Assembly (NCBI RefSeq): GCF_020857975.1
Contig: NZ_JACWUO010000002.1
Coordinates: forward strand, 124,001 to 188,000
Direction of reading: 5' to 3'
Origin: Stenotrophomonas rhizophila
GTDB lineage: Bacteria > Pseudomonadota > Gammaproteobacteria > Xanthomonadales > Xanthomonadaceae
DNA: 64,000 nucleotides
This document shows, piece after piece, positions 1 to 10,314 of this stretch; positions within the stretch are counted from its first letter, which is position 1; every line of letters starts with the position of its first letter. The notes below the pieces were generated by a model. It was not told the origin of the DNA and made no database searches. It was given only the letters and a program-made list of their open reading frames with translations. The position numbers and the translations under genes were made by a program.

Positions 1-19
1 GATATCCGGGCCGGCAACG

Positions 20-48
20 AAAAAGGCGACCCCGTTGCCGGGATCGCC
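20..48 (-). terminator. Rho-independent terminator after tRNA-fMet
   Basis: Read on the minus strand, a GGCGATCCC / GGGGTCGCC stem with a six-base loop is followed by five T. It lies about 40 bases beyond the 3' end of tRNA-fMet and would end its transcript. A smaller perfect 7-bp hairpin (64-81) lies between the two. Confidence 0.75.
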
Positions 49-86
49 TGATTCGTCCACTGCACCCGGTTTGCACCGGGTCAATA

Positions 87-163
87 TGGTAGCGGGGGCA
101 GGATTTGAACCTGCGACCTTCGGGTTATGAGCCCGACGAGCTGCCAGACTGCTCCACCCCGCA
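87..163 (-). tRNA. tRNA-fMet (initiator, anticodon CAU)
   Basis: The 77-base cloverleaf has anticodon CAT in the loop of a CGGGC/GCCCG stem and an encoded 3' CCA. The first acceptor pair is a T-T mismatch; an unpaired 1:72 position is the hallmark of bacterial initiator tRNA. The anticodon stem ends in three G-C pairs, also typical of the initiator. In many gammaproteobacteria this tRNA (metY) starts the rimP-nusA-infB transcript, but here a terminator follows at once. A TAATAT box lies upstream on the minus strand (about 255-260), but the promoter is not certain. Confidence 0.95.
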
Positions 164-183
164 GCAGAAGCGGATGAGTTGGC

Positions 184-204
184 GTACCAACCAGCGGCTG
201 GTAC
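184..204. repeat. GTACC-type short palindrome
   Basis: An imperfect palindrome begins GTACCA and ends TGGTAC around CCAGCGGCTGG. It lies between the nuoN stop and tRNA-fMet. It resembles the four copies at 43681-43818 and belongs to the same GTAG/GTAC-ended class of short repeats. Confidence 0.6.
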
Positions 205-290
205 CTACCGCAACGATATTCTGGCGAAACCGCTGCATCAACAACTCAGGAAACGAATATTACACTAATTGCGCAGTTTTGTATCGTTTT

Positions 291-1751
291 TTACGCAAGA
301 TGTGCAAATGCCTGCTGGCACCACACCATGATCGGGTTCCAGGCCAGGCCCAGCGCCAGCAGCGCAAGGGCATTCACGCCCAGCACTACGCCCAGCACGC
401 GGTCGTTGTTGGCCGGCAGCGGTTCGCCCACCGGCTCATCGAAGTACATGACCTTGATCACGCGCAGGTAGTAGAAGCAACCGACCACCGCGCAGAGCAC
501 GCCCAGCAGCGCCAGCCACAGCATGCCGCCGTTGATCGCCGCGCCGAGTACGGCCAGCTTGGTCCAGAAGCCCAGGAACGGCGGAATGCCCGCCATCGAC
601 GCCATGATGCACAGCACCAGGCCGGCCATCCACGGGTTGCGCGCATTGAGGCCCTTGAAGTCTTCGATCTTCTCGGCTTCAAAGCCGTTGCGCGACAGCG
701 CGATGATCGCACCGAAGGCCGCGGTGGACATGATCGCGTAGCTCAGGGCGTAGAACAGCGCCGCCGCATAGCCGCGCTCGCCGCCACCGGCGATGCCCAT
801 CAGCAGGAAGCCGATGTGCGAGACCGTGGAGTAGGCCAGCATGCGCTTGAGGTTGCTCTGCGCGATCGCCATCAGGTTGCCGATCACCAGCGACAGCGCC
901 GCCAGGCCGCCGATCAGGTACTTCCATTCCGGCGACAGCGGGCCCACGCCCACTTCCAGCAGGCGGTAGGCCATGCCGAAGGCGGCCAGCTTGGGCGCCG
1001 AGCTGATGAACAGCGCCACCGGTGCCGGAGCGCCCTGGTAGACGTCGGGCAGCCACATGTGGAACGGCGCGGCACCGAGCTTGAAGGCCACGCCGGCGAT
1101 CATGAACACCGCGCCGGTCAGCAGCAACACCTTCTCTTCGGTATGCGGGATCGCCGCATGGATCGCGTCCAGGTGCAGCGTGCCGGTGGCGCCGTAGATC
1201 AGCGACATGCCGTACAGCAGCAGGCCCGAGGCCAGCGAGCCAAGCACGATGTACTTCATCGCCGCCTCGGTGGCCAGGCCGTTGTCGCGGTTGCTGGCCA
1301 CCAGCGCGTAGGAGCACAGCGCCAGCAGTTCCAGGCCCAGGTAGACCATCAGCAGGCTGCCGGCCGAGACCAGGATCATCATGCCGGCGGTGCCGAACAG
1401 GATCAGCACCGGGATCTCGCCCTGGTACAGATCGCGCTCGCGCAGGTAGCTCCAGCCGTAGACCAGGGTCAGGCCGCTGCACAGCACCACCACGGTTTTC
1501 ATCACATCGGCCGCGGTATCGCGGACGAACATGCCATGGAACACCTCCCCCTGCCCGCCCACTCCGGTGGCAAGCATGAAGAGCACGGCAGCCAGCGCGG
1601 CGACCGACAACAGATGGGTCCAGATCTTGTTCTCTTTGCTGATGAACAGATCGAGGATCAACAGGGTGAACGCACTGGCGATCAGCACCAGCTCGGGAGC
1701 GAGCGGCGGCAGGTCAGCGGCGGTCAGTGGCAACAGCGGCGAGGTGGTCAT
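291..1751 (-). CDS. nuoN: NADH-quinone oxidoreductase subunit N
   Basis: A membrane-arm, antiporter-like subunit of complex I that takes part in proton pumping across the inner membrane. The protein (486 residues) is a chain of about 14 hydrophobic segments and matches the NuoN family in length (485 in E. coli). The start is ATG at 1751: AGGA lies seven bases upstream, while a preceding ATG (1754) and TTG (1757) are closer to it than usual. It is the last gene of the nuo operon, 36 bases after nuoM, and ends in TAA. I see no T-rich terminator between it and tRNA-fMet, so read-through into the tRNA is possible. Confidence 0.97.
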   Translation of the reverse strand: MTTSPLLPLTAADLPPLAPELVLIASAFTLLILDLFISKENKIWTHLLSVAALAAVLFMLATGVGGQGEVFHGMFVRDTAADVMKTVVVLCSGLTLVYGWSYLRERDLYQGEIPVLILFGTAGMMILVSAGSLLMVYLGLELLALCSYALVASNRDNGLATEAAMKYIVLGSLASGLLLYGMSLIYGATGTLHLDAIHAAIPHTEEKVLLLTGAVFMIAGVAFKLGAAPFHMWLPDVYQGAPAPVALFISSAPKLAAFGMAYRLLEVGVGPLSPEWKYLIGGLAALSLVIGNLMAIAQSNLKRMLAYSTVSHIGFLLMGIAGGGERGYAAALFYALSYAIMSTAAFGAIIALSRNGFEAEKIEDFKGLNARNPWMAGLVLCIMASMAGIPPFLGFWTKLAVLGAAINGGMLWLALLGVLCAVVGCFYYLRVIKVMYFDEPVGEPLPANNDRVLGVVLGVNALALLALGLAWNPIMVWCQQAFAHLA

Positions 1752-1787
1752 CATCAAATCCTGGAATCAATACTCTCGACGGCCCGA

Positions 1788-3296
1788 TTACAGCAGCTTG
1801 CTGGATGCAATCTGCATCGCCAGCTTCGCGATCGAGGGCTCCATCAGGTCGGTCAGCGGCTTGGGGTACAGGCCCAGGGCAAGCGTGCCCACGGCAAATA
1901 CACCCAGCACCAACCATTCGCGACCGTTGATGTCCTTCAGTTCGGCGACATGGGCGTTGGCCACTTCACCGAAGAACACGCGCTTGTACAGCCACAGCGT
2001 ATACGCCGCGGTAATCACCAGGGTGCTCGCCGCCGCCAGTGCCAGCCACGGATTACGCTGGAAGCTGGCCATGATGATCATGAACTCACCGACGAAACCG
2101 CTGGTACCCGGCAGGCCGGCATTGGCCATGAAGAACAGCATGGCGAAGGTGGCAAACCACGGCATCACGTTGACTACGCCGCCGTAATCGGCGATCCGGC
2201 GGCTGTGCATGCGGTCGTAGAGCACGCCGACGCAGGAGAACATCGCGCCGGACACGAAGCCGTGCGAGACCATCTGCACCATCGCACCCTGCAGGCCCAG
2301 GCGGGCCGCATCGGCGCTCTGCGCATCACGCACCAGCCACAGCGCGATGAAGGTACCCAGGGTGACAAAGCCCATGTGCGCGATCGACGAATAGGCGATC
2401 AGCTTCTTCATGTCGTCCTGCACCAGGGCGACCAGGCCGACATAGATCACCGCGATCAGCGACAGCGCGATCACCAGCCAGGCCCACTCGTGCGAGGCGT
2501 CCGGCACGATCGGCAGGTTGAAGCGCAGGAAGCCGTAGCCACCGATCTTCAGCGCGATGGCGGCCAGGATCACCGAACCGGCGGTCGGCGCCTCGACGTG
2601 GGCGTCGGGCAACCAGGTATGCACCGGGAACATCGGCACCTTGACCGCGAAGGCGATCAGGAAGGCGAAGAAGATCCAGGTCTGTTCCTGGCCGGTCAGC
2701 TGCAGCTGGTACAGGTCGGCCAGCTGGAAGCTGCCGCCCTTCAGGTACAGGTAGATCAGGGCCACCAGCATCAGCACCGAGCCGAGGAAGGTGTACAGGA
2801 AGAACTTCAATGCCGCGTAGATGCGGCGCGGGCCGCCCCACACGCCGATGATCAGGAACATCGGGATCAGCATCGCTTCGAAGAACACGTAGAACAACAT
2901 CGCGTCGGTTGCGGCGAAGATGCCCACGGTGACGCCTTCCAGGATCAGGAAGGCGGCCACGTACTGGTTGACCCGCTTGTCGATCGCGCTCCAGGCGCCG
3001 ATCAGCGCCAGTACCGAGACCAGCGTGGTCAGCAGGATCAGCGCGATGGCGATGCCGTCCACGCCAAGGTTGTAGCCGATGTCGTAGGCCGGGATCCAGG
3101 CGCGGGTCTCGACGAACTGCAGTGCATCGTTGCCCACGTCGTAGCCGCTGAGCAGCAGCAGGCTGGCCGCGAAGGTCAGCACCGCCACGCCCAGCGACGC
3201 CCAGCGGGCGGTTTGGGCGTCACGGATCGCAAGGATCAAGGCACCGCCGAGGATCGGCAGCCAGATGAGAATGCTAAGTAGGGGCCAGTTCGACAC
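1788..3296 (-). CDS. nuoM: NADH-quinone oxidoreductase subunit M
   Basis: The second antiporter-like proton-channel subunit of complex I, with 502 residues and about 14 transmembrane segments. Glu140, in the segment FFEAMLIPMF, corresponds to the TM5 glutamate known to be essential for proton transfer in this family. The reading frame starts with GTG at 3296, followed by SNWPLL; no ATG lies nearby. It follows nuoL by 23 bases and precedes nuoN by 36, so the distal membrane arm is encoded as L-M-N as usual. Confidence 0.97.
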   Translation of the reverse strand: MSNWPLLSILIWLPILGGALILAIRDAQTARWASLGVAVLTFAASLLLLSGYDVGNDALQFVETRAWIPAYDIGYNLGVDGIAIALILLTTLVSVLALIGAWSAIDKRVNQYVAAFLILEGVTVGIFAATDAMLFYVFFEAMLIPMFLIIGVWGGPRRIYAALKFFLYTFLGSVLMLVALIYLYLKGGSFQLADLYQLQLTGQEQTWIFFAFLIAFAVKVPMFPVHTWLPDAHVEAPTAGSVILAAIALKIGGYGFLRFNLPIVPDASHEWAWLVIALSLIAVIYVGLVALVQDDMKKLIAYSSIAHMGFVTLGTFIALWLVRDAQSADAARLGLQGAMVQMVSHGFVSGAMFSCVGVLYDRMHSRRIADYGGVVNVMPWFATFAMLFFMANAGLPGTSGFVGEFMIIMASFQRNPWLALAAASTLVITAAYTLWLYKRVFFGEVANAHVAELKDINGREWLVLGVFAVGTLALGLYPKPLTDLMEPSIAKLAMQIASSKLL

Positions 3297-3319
3297 GTCT
3301 TCTTATTCCGTACAGGTCA

Positions 3320-5506
3320 TCAACGCAGGTAATGCATCAGGACGCCCAGGAGGGCAATCAGGCCGATGATCATCGCGAAGGCGTAGTGATAGAGGAAACC
3401 GGATTGGGTGCGACGCAGCAGGTTGGCCGCCAGATCGATCAGGCGCGCCGAACCGTTGACCACCACACCATCGACGATATTGCTGTCGATCGCGCGCGAA
3501 ACCTTGCCGAGCTTGATGCCGCCACCGGCGAAACCGCCGATCCAGAGCTTGTCGAAGCCGTACTTGTTCTCCAGCACCGATACCAGCGGCGCGAAGGCCT
3601 TGCGGGCCTTGCCTGCCAGTTCCGGCTTCCACAGGTAGAACAGCACCGCCAGCAGGAAGCCGACCACCGTCAGGATGAAGGCCGGAGCCATCATGCCGTG
3701 GATGGCGAAGGCAACCGGGCCGTGGAACTCTTCGGCCAGCGCACCGATGGTGTTGCGCGCCGGGTCGTAGAAATCAACGATGCCGGTGAAGAACGAATGC
3801 ACCTGGCCCGGGATGGCGGCGTCGGCATGGTGGCCGGCCCAGTCGGTGCCGTACAGCATCGGACCGATGCTGAAGAAGCCGATGACCACCGAGGGGATCG
3901 CCAGCAGGATCAGCGGCAGGGTGACCACCCACGGGGTTTCGTGCGGCTCGTGCGCGCCATGGCCGTGGCCATGATCGTCATGCTGCGCGTCGCCGTGGTG
4001 GGCATCGGCGGCATGCGCGTCGGCGGCATGATGGTCATCGTGCGCGTGATCGTCATGCGCGTCGCGGAAGCGTTCCTTGCCATGGAAGGTCAGGAACAGC
4101 AGGCGGAAGCTGTAGAAGCTGGTGACCACCACGCCACCCAGCACCGCCCAGTACCCGTAGGTCGCCACCCAGCTCGAGGACACGTGCGCGTGGTGCTGCG
4201 CGGCCTCGATGATGGTGTCCTTGGAATAGAAGCCGGAGAAGAACGGCGTCCCGACCAGGGCCAGCGTACCGATCCACATGGTGACGAAGGTGATCGGCAT
4301 GTACTTGCGCAGGCCGCCCATCTTGCGCATGTCCTGCTCGTGGTGCATCGCGATGATGACCGAGCCGGCACCGAGGAACAGCAGCGCCTTGAAGAAGGCG
4401 TGGGTCATCAGGTGGAACACGGCGGCCGAATAGGCCGACACGCCCAGCGCCACGGTCATGTAGCCCAGCTGGGACAGCGTGGAGTACGCGACGACGCGCT
4501 TGATGTCGTTCTGCACGATGCCGATCAGACCGGTGAAGAACGCGGTGGTGGCACCGATGAACAGCACGAAGTTCAGCGCGGTCTGCGACAGCTCGAACAG
4601 CGGCGACATGCGGGTGACCATGAAGATGCCCGCGGTGACCATGGTCGCGGCGTGGATCAGCGCCGAGATCGGGGTCGGGCCTTCCATCGAGTCCGGCAGC
4701 CAGACGTGCAGCGGCACCTGGGCCGACTTGCCCATCGCGCCGATGAACAGGCAGATGCAGATGACCGTGGCGATCGACCAGATCACCGGCTCGCTCAGCA
4801 CCTCGAAGGAGCCGCCGAACAGGTTGATCGTGCCCGACCAGATCTGCAGCTGCGCGTCGGGGTGGGCCAGGATCGGGGCATTGGCGAACACGGTGGCGTA
4901 GTCCAGCGTACCGAACACCCACAGCACCCCGGCGATACCGAGAATGAAGCCGAAGTCGCCGACGCGGTTGACCAGGAACGCCTTCATGTTGGCGAAGATC
5001 GCGGTCGGGCGCTTGAACCAGAAGCCGATCAGCAGGTACGACACCAGGCCCACCGCTTCCCAGCCGAAGAACAGCTGCAGGAAGTTGTTGCTCATCACCA
5101 GGGTGAGCATGGAGAAGGTGAACAGCGAGATGTAGCTGAAGAACCGCTGGTAGCCCGGGTCATCCTGCATGTAGCCGATGGTGTACACGTGCACCAGGAA
5201 CGACACGAAGGTGACCACGACCATCATCATCGCGGTCAGCTTGTCGATCATGAAGCCGACGTGGGCCGAGTACTGGCCGACTTCGAAGAACGTATAGATG
5301 TTCTCGTTGTACGGCTGCGCGCCACCCCACAGCAGCATGTACAGCACGTAGCTGGACATGATGCAGCTGGCGGCCACGCCAAGCAGGGTGACCGTCTGTG
5401 CGCCGATGCGACCGACCTGCCGGCCGAACAGGCCGGCGATGATGCTGCCGAACAGCGGTGCAAGCACCACTGCGATCAGCAGACTCTTGGAGAGAGTGAT
5501 TTCCAT
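3320..5506 (-). CDS. nuoL: NADH-quinone oxidoreductase subunit L
   Basis: The largest antiporter-like subunit of complex I, with 728 residues against 613 in E. coli; it carries the lateral amphipathic helix of the membrane arm. Signature segments are the NuoL N-terminus, GKSAQVPLHVWLPDSMEGPT at the lysine-bearing channel helix, and a hydrophobic C-terminal anchor. Residues about 481-522 form a His/Asp/Ala-rich insert with repeated HDDHAHDDHH-like units. This accounts for part of the extra length and could bind metal, but that is inference. The gene starts with ATG seven bases after the nuoK stop. Confidence 0.97.
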   Translation of the reverse strand: MEITLSKSLLIAVVLAPLFGSIIAGLFGRQVGRIGAQTVTLLGVAASCIMSSYVLYMLLWGGAQPYNENIYTFFEVGQYSAHVGFMIDKLTAMMMVVVTFVSFLVHVYTIGYMQDDPGYQRFFSYISLFTFSMLTLVMSNNFLQLFFGWEAVGLVSYLLIGFWFKRPTAIFANMKAFLVNRVGDFGFILGIAGVLWVFGTLDYATVFANAPILAHPDAQLQIWSGTINLFGGSFEVLSEPVIWSIATVICICLFIGAMGKSAQVPLHVWLPDSMEGPTPISALIHAATMVTAGIFMVTRMSPLFELSQTALNFVLFIGATTAFFTGLIGIVQNDIKRVVAYSTLSQLGYMTVALGVSAYSAAVFHLMTHAFFKALLFLGAGSVIIAMHHEQDMRKMGGLRKYMPITFVTMWIGTLALVGTPFFSGFYSKDTIIEAAQHHAHVSSSWVATYGYWAVLGGVVVTSFYSFRLLFLTFHGKERFRDAHDDHAHDDHHAADAHAADAHHGDAQHDDHGHGHGAHEPHETPWVVTLPLILLAIPSVVIGFFSIGPMLYGTDWAGHHADAAIPGQVHSFFTGIVDFYDPARNTIGALAEEFHGPVAFAIHGMMAPAFILTVVGFLLAVLFYLWKPELAGKARKAFAPLVSVLENKYGFDKLWIGGFAGGGIKLGKVSRAIDSNIVDGVVVNGSARLIDLAANLLRRTQSGFLYHYAFAMIIGLIALLGVLMHYLR

Positions 5507-5513
5507 CTACGGA

Positions 5514-5819
5514 TCAGCCCTTCAGCGAGTCGACTTCGCCGACATTGATGGTGCGGCGGGTACGGAACAGGGTTACCAGGATCGCAAGGCCGATGGCGGC
5601 CTCGGCTGCGGCCACGGTCAGGATGAAGAAGACGAACAGCTGTCCGGCCGTATCACCCAGCTCACGCGAGAACCCGACGAAATTGATGTTCACCGACAGC
5701 AGCATCAACTCGATGGACATCAGCAGCACGATGATGTTCTTGCGGTTGAGGAAGATGCCGGCGAGGCTGATGCAGAACAGCAGCGCGCCCAGCGCCAGAA
5801 TATGGCCAAGGGAAATCAT
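5514..5819 (-). CDS. nuoK: NADH-quinone oxidoreductase subunit K
   Basis: A small MrpC-like membrane subunit (101 residues) at the junction of the peripheral and membrane arms of complex I. Three transmembrane helices are clear, and the helix-2 glutamate ([14 protein letters not shown]) and helix-3 glutamate ([11 protein letters not shown]) conserved in the proton path are both present. Its ATG overlaps the nuoJ stop by four bases (ATGA), which suggests translational coupling. Confidence 0.97.
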   Translation of the reverse strand: MISLGHILALGALLFCISLAGIFLNRKNIIVLLMSIELMLLSVNINFVGFSRELGDTAGQLFVFFILTVAAAEAAIGLAILVTLFRTRRTINVGEVDSLKG

Positions 5820-6472
5820 GGCGTGGCCTCCCCGTCGCTGGACGGCTTGGTAGCGGTGTGCACCAGCGGCTTCTCGACGTCCATCTGGACCACGCGCAGG
5901 CGGTCGGCCGACTTGACCATGGTCTGCTCGGTCGGGTTCTGGGTCTTCAGGCCGGTGCGGCGGCGCAGGGTCAGCATCACCGCGGCCACCACGGCCACGG
6001 TCAGGATGACGGCGGCGAACTCGAACGGCAGCAGGTATTCGGTGAACAGGCTGCGGGCCAGCCAGGTGATGTTGGAGCTGTCGGCGGCCAGCGCGGCGGC
6101 GTTGTCGGCCGGGAACGGATTGACCGCCCTGCCCTTCACCCCGATCAGCACCAGCATCTGCACCAGCATGGTGATGGCCACCACCAGGCCGATCGGCAGG
6201 TAGCGCACCCAGCCTTCACGCAGGTTGGAGGCGTCGATGTCCAGCATCATCACCACGAACAGGAACAGCACCATCACCGCGCCGACGTAGACCAGCACCA
6301 GGGCCACGCCCAGGAACTCGGCGCCGACCAGGATCCAGATGCAGGCCACGGAGAAGAAGGTCAGGATCAGGCACAACACGGCATATACCGGGTTGCGCAC
6401 GCTGATCACCGCCGCGGCGGAGATGCCCGCCACGATGGAGAAGACCCAGAAACTGATATTTACCCAATCCAT
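5816..6472 (-). CDS. nuoJ: NADH-quinone oxidoreductase subunit J
   Basis: An ND6-like membrane subunit of complex I (218 residues) with five predicted helices and the family's unwound-helix region around [20 protein letters not shown]. The C-terminal tail after residue 165 is hydrophilic. Two adjacent ATG codons are available; the second (6472) is preferred because GAGG lies seven bases before it. The stop overlaps nuoK, and nuoI ends nine bases upstream. Confidence 0.96.
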   Translation of the reverse strand: MDWVNISFWVFSIVAGISAAAVISVRNPVYAVLCLILTFFSVACIWILVGAEFLGVALVLVYVGAVMVLFLFVVMMLDIDASNLREGWVRYLPIGLVVAITMLVQMLVLIGVKGRAVNPFPADNAAALAADSSNITWLARSLFTEYLLPFEFAAVILTVAVVAAVMLTLRRRTGLKTQNPTEQTMVKSADRLRVVQMDVEKPLVHTATKPSSDGEATP

Positions 6473-6481
6473 CATTCAACC

Positions 6482-6970
6482 TCAGCGGTAAGCGGCATCG
6501 GCGGCACGACGCTCGGCGATTTCGGCTTCAAGCCGATCACCGATGGCCAGCAGCTGCGGCTTGGTAACGATGTTCTCGCCACGATTCTCGAAGTGGTACT
6601 CGAGGATGTGGGTCTCGACGATCGAGTCCACCGGGCAGCTTTCTTCGCAGAAGCCGCAGAAGATGCACTTGAACAGATCGATGTCGTAACGGGTGGTACG
6701 GCGGCTGCCGTCCTCGCGCTTGGCCGAATCGATGGTGATCGCCAGCGCCGGGCACACCGCTTCGCACAATTTGCATGCGATGCAGCGTTCCTCGCCGTTG
6801 GGGTAGCGGCGAAGCGCATGCAGGCCGCGGAAACGCGGCGACTGCGGGAACTTCTCCATCGGGTACATCATCGTGTACTTCGGCTTGAAGGCGTACTTGA
6901 GGGTCAGCCACAGGCCCCCGAGCAGCTCAAGCAGCAACAGGCTTTTGAAGTAATGGGTAATTCGATTCAT
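6482..6970 (-). CDS. nuoI: NADH-quinone oxidoreductase subunit I (two 4Fe-4S clusters)
   Basis: A ferredoxin-like subunit of the peripheral arm (162 residues) that carries clusters N6a and N6b and passes electrons to NuoB. Two complete ligand sets are visible: Cys63/66/69/73 in [12 protein letters not shown] and Cys102/105/108/112 in [12 protein letters not shown]. The start is the ATG at 6970, giving MNRITHYF; a GTG just before it is less likely. It begins three bases after the nuoH stop. Confidence 0.97.
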   Translation of the reverse strand: MNRITHYFKSLLLLELLGGLWLTLKYAFKPKYTMMYPMEKFPQSPRFRGLHALRRYPNGEERCIACKLCEAVCPALAITIDSAKREDGSRRTTRYDIDLFKCIFCGFCEESCPVDSIVETHILEYHFENRGENIVTKPQLLAIGDRLEAEIAERRAADAAYR

Positions 6971-6973
6971 CAC

Positions 6974-8065
6974 TTAGACGCCCTTCTGGATCACGCCGTA
7001 AAACACCATCAACGCCGTCACTGCAATCCACAAGATGGTGAGCGGGATGAAGACCTTCCAGCCCAGACGCATGATCTGGTCGTAGCGGAAGCGCGGGAAG
7101 CTGGCACGGAACCAGATGTAGGAGCTGGCGAAGAAGAACACCTTCAGCAGCAGCCACGGCCAGCCGCCCTTCCAGATCCAGTCGATCCACGGCGAGATGT
7201 CCGCCGTGATCCAGCCCTGGATCGGGCTCAGCCAGCCGCCGAGGAAGAAGATCGAGATCAGGAAGCTAATCAGGATCATGTTGGCGTATTCGGCCAGGAA
7301 GAACAGCGCGAATGCACCGCCGGAATATTCGACCATGTGGCCGGCGACGATTTCCGATTCGCCTTCCACCACGTCGAACGGGGCGCGGTTGGTTTCGGCC
7401 ACGCCGGACACCCAGTACACGATGAACAGCGGGAACAGCGGCAGCAGGAACCAGTCGAACAGACCGGCGTTGCCGGCCTGGGCCATCACGATGCTGCTCA
7501 GGTTGAGGCTGCCCGAGGCGATCATCACGCCGACCAGGGCAAAGCCCATGGCGATTTCGTAGCTGATCATCTGCGCCGAGGCGCGCATCGCACCCAGGAA
7601 GGCGTACTTGGAGTTGGACGCCCAACCGGCCAGGATGATGCCGTACACGCCCAGCGAGGTCATCGCCAGCAGGTAGAGCAGGCCGGCGTTGGCGTTGGAC
7701 AACACGATCTTCGCGTCGAAGGGAATCACCGACCAGGCCGCGAAGGCCGGCCCCAGGGTGATCAGCGGCGCAAGGATGAACATCGCCTTGTGCGAGCTGG
7801 CCGGCTGGATGATTTCCTTGAACAGCAGTTTGAAGACGTCGGCGAAGGCCTGGAAGATGCCCATGCCCACGTACATCGGGCCATGACGCACATGCATCCA
7901 GCCGATCAGCTTGCGCTCCCAGACCACGTAGAAGGCCACCGAAATGATCACCGGCATGGCGATCACCAGGATCTTCAGGATGATCCACAGCAGCGCGCCG
8001 ATGTCGCCCAGTGACAGCAGCCACTGGTGCAGCGGGTCGACTGCGTTCAACAGCAATTCGTTCAT
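6974..8065 (-). CDS. nuoH: NADH-quinone oxidoreductase subunit H
   Basis: An ND1-like membrane subunit (363 residues, eight helices) that forms much of the quinone chamber and the entry of the proton path. Family landmarks include the segment [18 protein letters not shown] near residue 50 and the charged loop [20 protein letters not shown] around residues 215-235, both conserved around the quinone site. The ATG overlaps the nuoG stop by four bases. Confidence 0.97.
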   Translation of the reverse strand: MNELLLNAVDPLHQWLLSLGDIGALLWIILKILVIAMPVIISVAFYVVWERKLIGWMHVRHGPMYVGMGIFQAFADVFKLLFKEIIQPASSHKAMFILAPLITLGPAFAAWSVIPFDAKIVLSNANAGLLYLLAMTSLGVYGIILAGWASNSKYAFLGAMRASAQMISYEIAMGFALVGVMIASGSLNLSSIVMAQAGNAGLFDWFLLPLFPLFIVYWVSGVAETNRAPFDVVEGESEIVAGHMVEYSGGAFALFFLAEYANMILISFLISIFFLGGWLSPIQGWITADISPWIDWIWKGGWPWLLLKVFFFASSYIWFRASFPRFRYDQIMRLGWKVFIPLTILWIAVTALMVFYGVIQKGV

Positions 8066-10314
8066 GCGGCCACCACCGTTACGCGTGCGGCGCCCAGCGG
8101 CGCGGTTGCGCCGTGGCCCGATTCAATCCAGACGGCACCCGCGGCGACGCGGGCATCGACCACCACCGGCAAGGTGGCGCGGCCGGCATCGGTGCCGACC
8201 TTGGCCATCTGCCCTTCGGCCAACTGCAGGCGAGCGGCATCGGCGCTGTTGAGCACGATGCGCGGGGCGTTGTTGAGCGGATGCGACTGCAGCGCCTGGG
8301 CGCGACGGACCACCGCATCGGTGCGGTAGATCGCCGCGGTCGAGGCCACTTCCAGGCCCTCGCCCGCCACCGCCGTTGCCGCCGAGGAGGAGACGGCGAC
8401 GCTGACCGGGGCCAGGCTGGCGCGCAGGCCGGCCAGGTCGGTGAACTCGAAACCGGCCAGCGACATCTCGCCGCCCAGTGCACGCAGCACGCGCCAGCCT
8501 TCACGCGCCTCGCCCGGCAGCTTGCCGCCGGCACGGGCCGACTGTTCGCGGCCATCGAGGTTGGTCAGGGTGGCATCCACTTCCGGCAGCGCGCCGATCG
8601 GCAGGATCAGGTCGGCGACATCGCGGGTGGAGGCGCAGGCGAACTGGCTGAAGGCCACCACCTGGGCGCCGGCCAGCGCCTTGCGCGCCGCAGCGGCATC
8701 GGCGAAGTCCAGGCCCGGCTCGATGCCGTACAGCACGTAAGCCTTGCGCGGCTGGGCCAGCATCGCATTGACGTCCTTGCCGGCCGGCAGCACGCCGGCG
8801 CGGGCCAGGCCCACGGCATTGGCGCCCTGCGGGATGCGGCACAGCTTGGCACCGGTGGCGGCGGCGAAATCACGCGCAGCGGCGCGGATCGCGGCAGCCT
8901 GCGGGTGGTTTTCGGCGATGCCACCGACGATCAGCACGGCATTGCCGGCCGAGGCGGTCACCGCCTCGCGCAGTGCCACGCTGCCCAGCGCCTCGATGAA
9001 GGCCGACGGGGCCACGATCTGCTTGCTGGCCAGCTTGAAGGCGAAATCGAAATCGACCGGGTTGACCGCATGGATCTTCGCGTTGCCCGTGGTCTGCGCC
9101 TTGCGCAGGCGGGCGTGCAGCAGCGGCAGCTCGTGGCGGATGTTGCTGCCGAACACGACGATGCTGTCCGCGCCTTCGATCTCGGCCAGCGGCAGGCCGA
9201 AGACTTCGGCGGTGGCGGCGTCGGAGAAGTCGCGGTTGTTGATGCGGTGATCGATGTTGGTGGTGCCCAGGCCGGCAGCAAGACGGGCCAGCAGCGCGCC
9301 CTCCTCGTTGGAGGCCGACGGGTGTACCAGCACGCCGAGGTCGTCGCCCTGGTTCGCAGCGAAGATCTCCTTGGCAGCGGCCAGGCCTTCGGCCCAGCTC
9401 ACTTCCTTCCACTCGCCGTTGACCTTGCGCAGCGGCTTGACCGCGCGGTCTTCGCTGTACAGGCCCTGGTGCGAATAGCGGTCGCGGTCGGACAGCCAGC
9501 ATTCGTTGACCGACTCGTTGTCGCGCGGCACCGCGCGCAGCACTTCGCCGCGGCGCACGTGCAGGAACAGGTTGGAGCCCATCGCGTCGTGGTAACCCAG
9601 CGACTCGCGTGCGGTCAGTTCCCACGGACGGGCGCGGAACTGGAACACCTTGTTGGTCAGCGCGCCGACCGGGCAGACGTCGACGACGTTGCCGGACAGC
9701 TCGGTGGTCAGCGGCTTGCCGTCGTAGGTGCCGATCTGCAGGTTCTCGCCGCGATACATGCCACCCAGTTCATAGGTACCGGCCACGTCGGCGGTGAAGC
9801 GCACGCAACGGGTGCACTGGATGCAGCGGGTCATCTCGGTGGCCACCAGCGGGCCGATGTCCTCGTCGGGCACCACGCGCTTGCGCTCGTTGAAGCGGCT
9901 GACCGAACGGCCATAGCCCAGCGAGACATCCTGCAGTTCGCACTCGCCGCCCTGATCGCAGATCGGGCAATCCAGCGGATGGTTGATCAGCAGGAATTCC
10001 ATCACCGAGCGCTGGTACTTGAGCGCCTTTTCACTGCGGGTGGCGACCTTCATGCCGTCCATCACCGGCGTGGCGCAGGCCGGCGCGGGCTTGGGCGACT
10101 TTTCCACGTCGACCAGGCACATGCGGCAGTTGGCCGCGATCGGCAGCTTCTCGTGGTAGCAGAAGCGCGGGATCGGAATGCCGGCCTTGTCGGCGGCCTG
10201 GATGATCATCGAGCCCTTGGGCACGACCAGCGACTGGCCGTCGATCTCGACGGTCACGTGGCCGTCGGGTACGACGACCGGTGCCACGCCCGGGTTGTTG
10301 GGTTGCGCGCTCAT
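8062..10314 (-). CDS. nuoG: NADH-quinone oxidoreductase subunit G
   Basis: The iron-sulfur subunit of the NADH-oxidising arm (750 residues). In order it has a 2Fe-2S ferredoxin domain with Cys52, Cys63, Cys66 and Cys80 (N1b); a His-ligated 4Fe-4S site with His112, Cys116, Cys119 and Cys125 (N5); a [10 protein letters not shown] site (N4); and a long domain related to molybdopterin oxidoreductases that has lost the cofactor. It lies between F and H as usual. The ATG overlaps the nuoF stop by four bases. Confidence 0.97.
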   Translation of the reverse strand: MSAQPNNPGVAPVVVPDGHVTVEIDGQSLVVPKGSMIIQAADKAGIPIPRFCYHEKLPIAANCRMCLVDVEKSPKPAPACATPVMDGMKVATRSEKALKYQRSVMEFLLINHPLDCPICDQGGECELQDVSLGYGRSVSRFNERKRVVPDEDIGPLVATEMTRCIQCTRCVRFTADVAGTYELGGMYRGENLQIGTYDGKPLTTELSGNVVDVCPVGALTNKVFQFRARPWELTARESLGYHDAMGSNLFLHVRRGEVLRAVPRDNESVNECWLSDRDRYSHQGLYSEDRAVKPLRKVNGEWKEVSWAEGLAAAKEIFAANQGDDLGVLVHPSASNEEGALLARLAAGLGTTNIDHRINNRDFSDAATAEVFGLPLAEIEGADSIVVFGSNIRHELPLLHARLRKAQTTGNAKIHAVNPVDFDFAFKLASKQIVAPSAFIEALGSVALREAVTASAGNAVLIVGGIAENHPQAAAIRAAARDFAAATGAKLCRIPQGANAVGLARAGVLPAGKDVNAMLAQPRKAYVLYGIEPGLDFADAAAARKALAGAQVVAFSQFACASTRDVADLILPIGALPEVDATLTNLDGREQSARAGGKLPGEAREGWRVLRALGGEMSLAGFEFTDLAGLRASLAPVSVAVSSSAATAVAGEGLEVASTAAIYRTDAVVRRAQALQSHPLNNAPRIVLNSADAARLQLAEGQMAKVGTDAGRATLPVVVDARVAAGAVWIESGHGATAPLGAARVTVVAA

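Noticed and set aside
105..3281. A plus-strand open frame of over 1000 codons opposite nuoM and nuoN
   Set aside because: It is antisense to strongly conserved complex I genes, is rich in His, Gln and Arg as expected of reversed GC-rich codons, and matches no family. Similar long frames opposite nuoL, nuoG, the giant ATPase and the receptor were rejected for the same reason.
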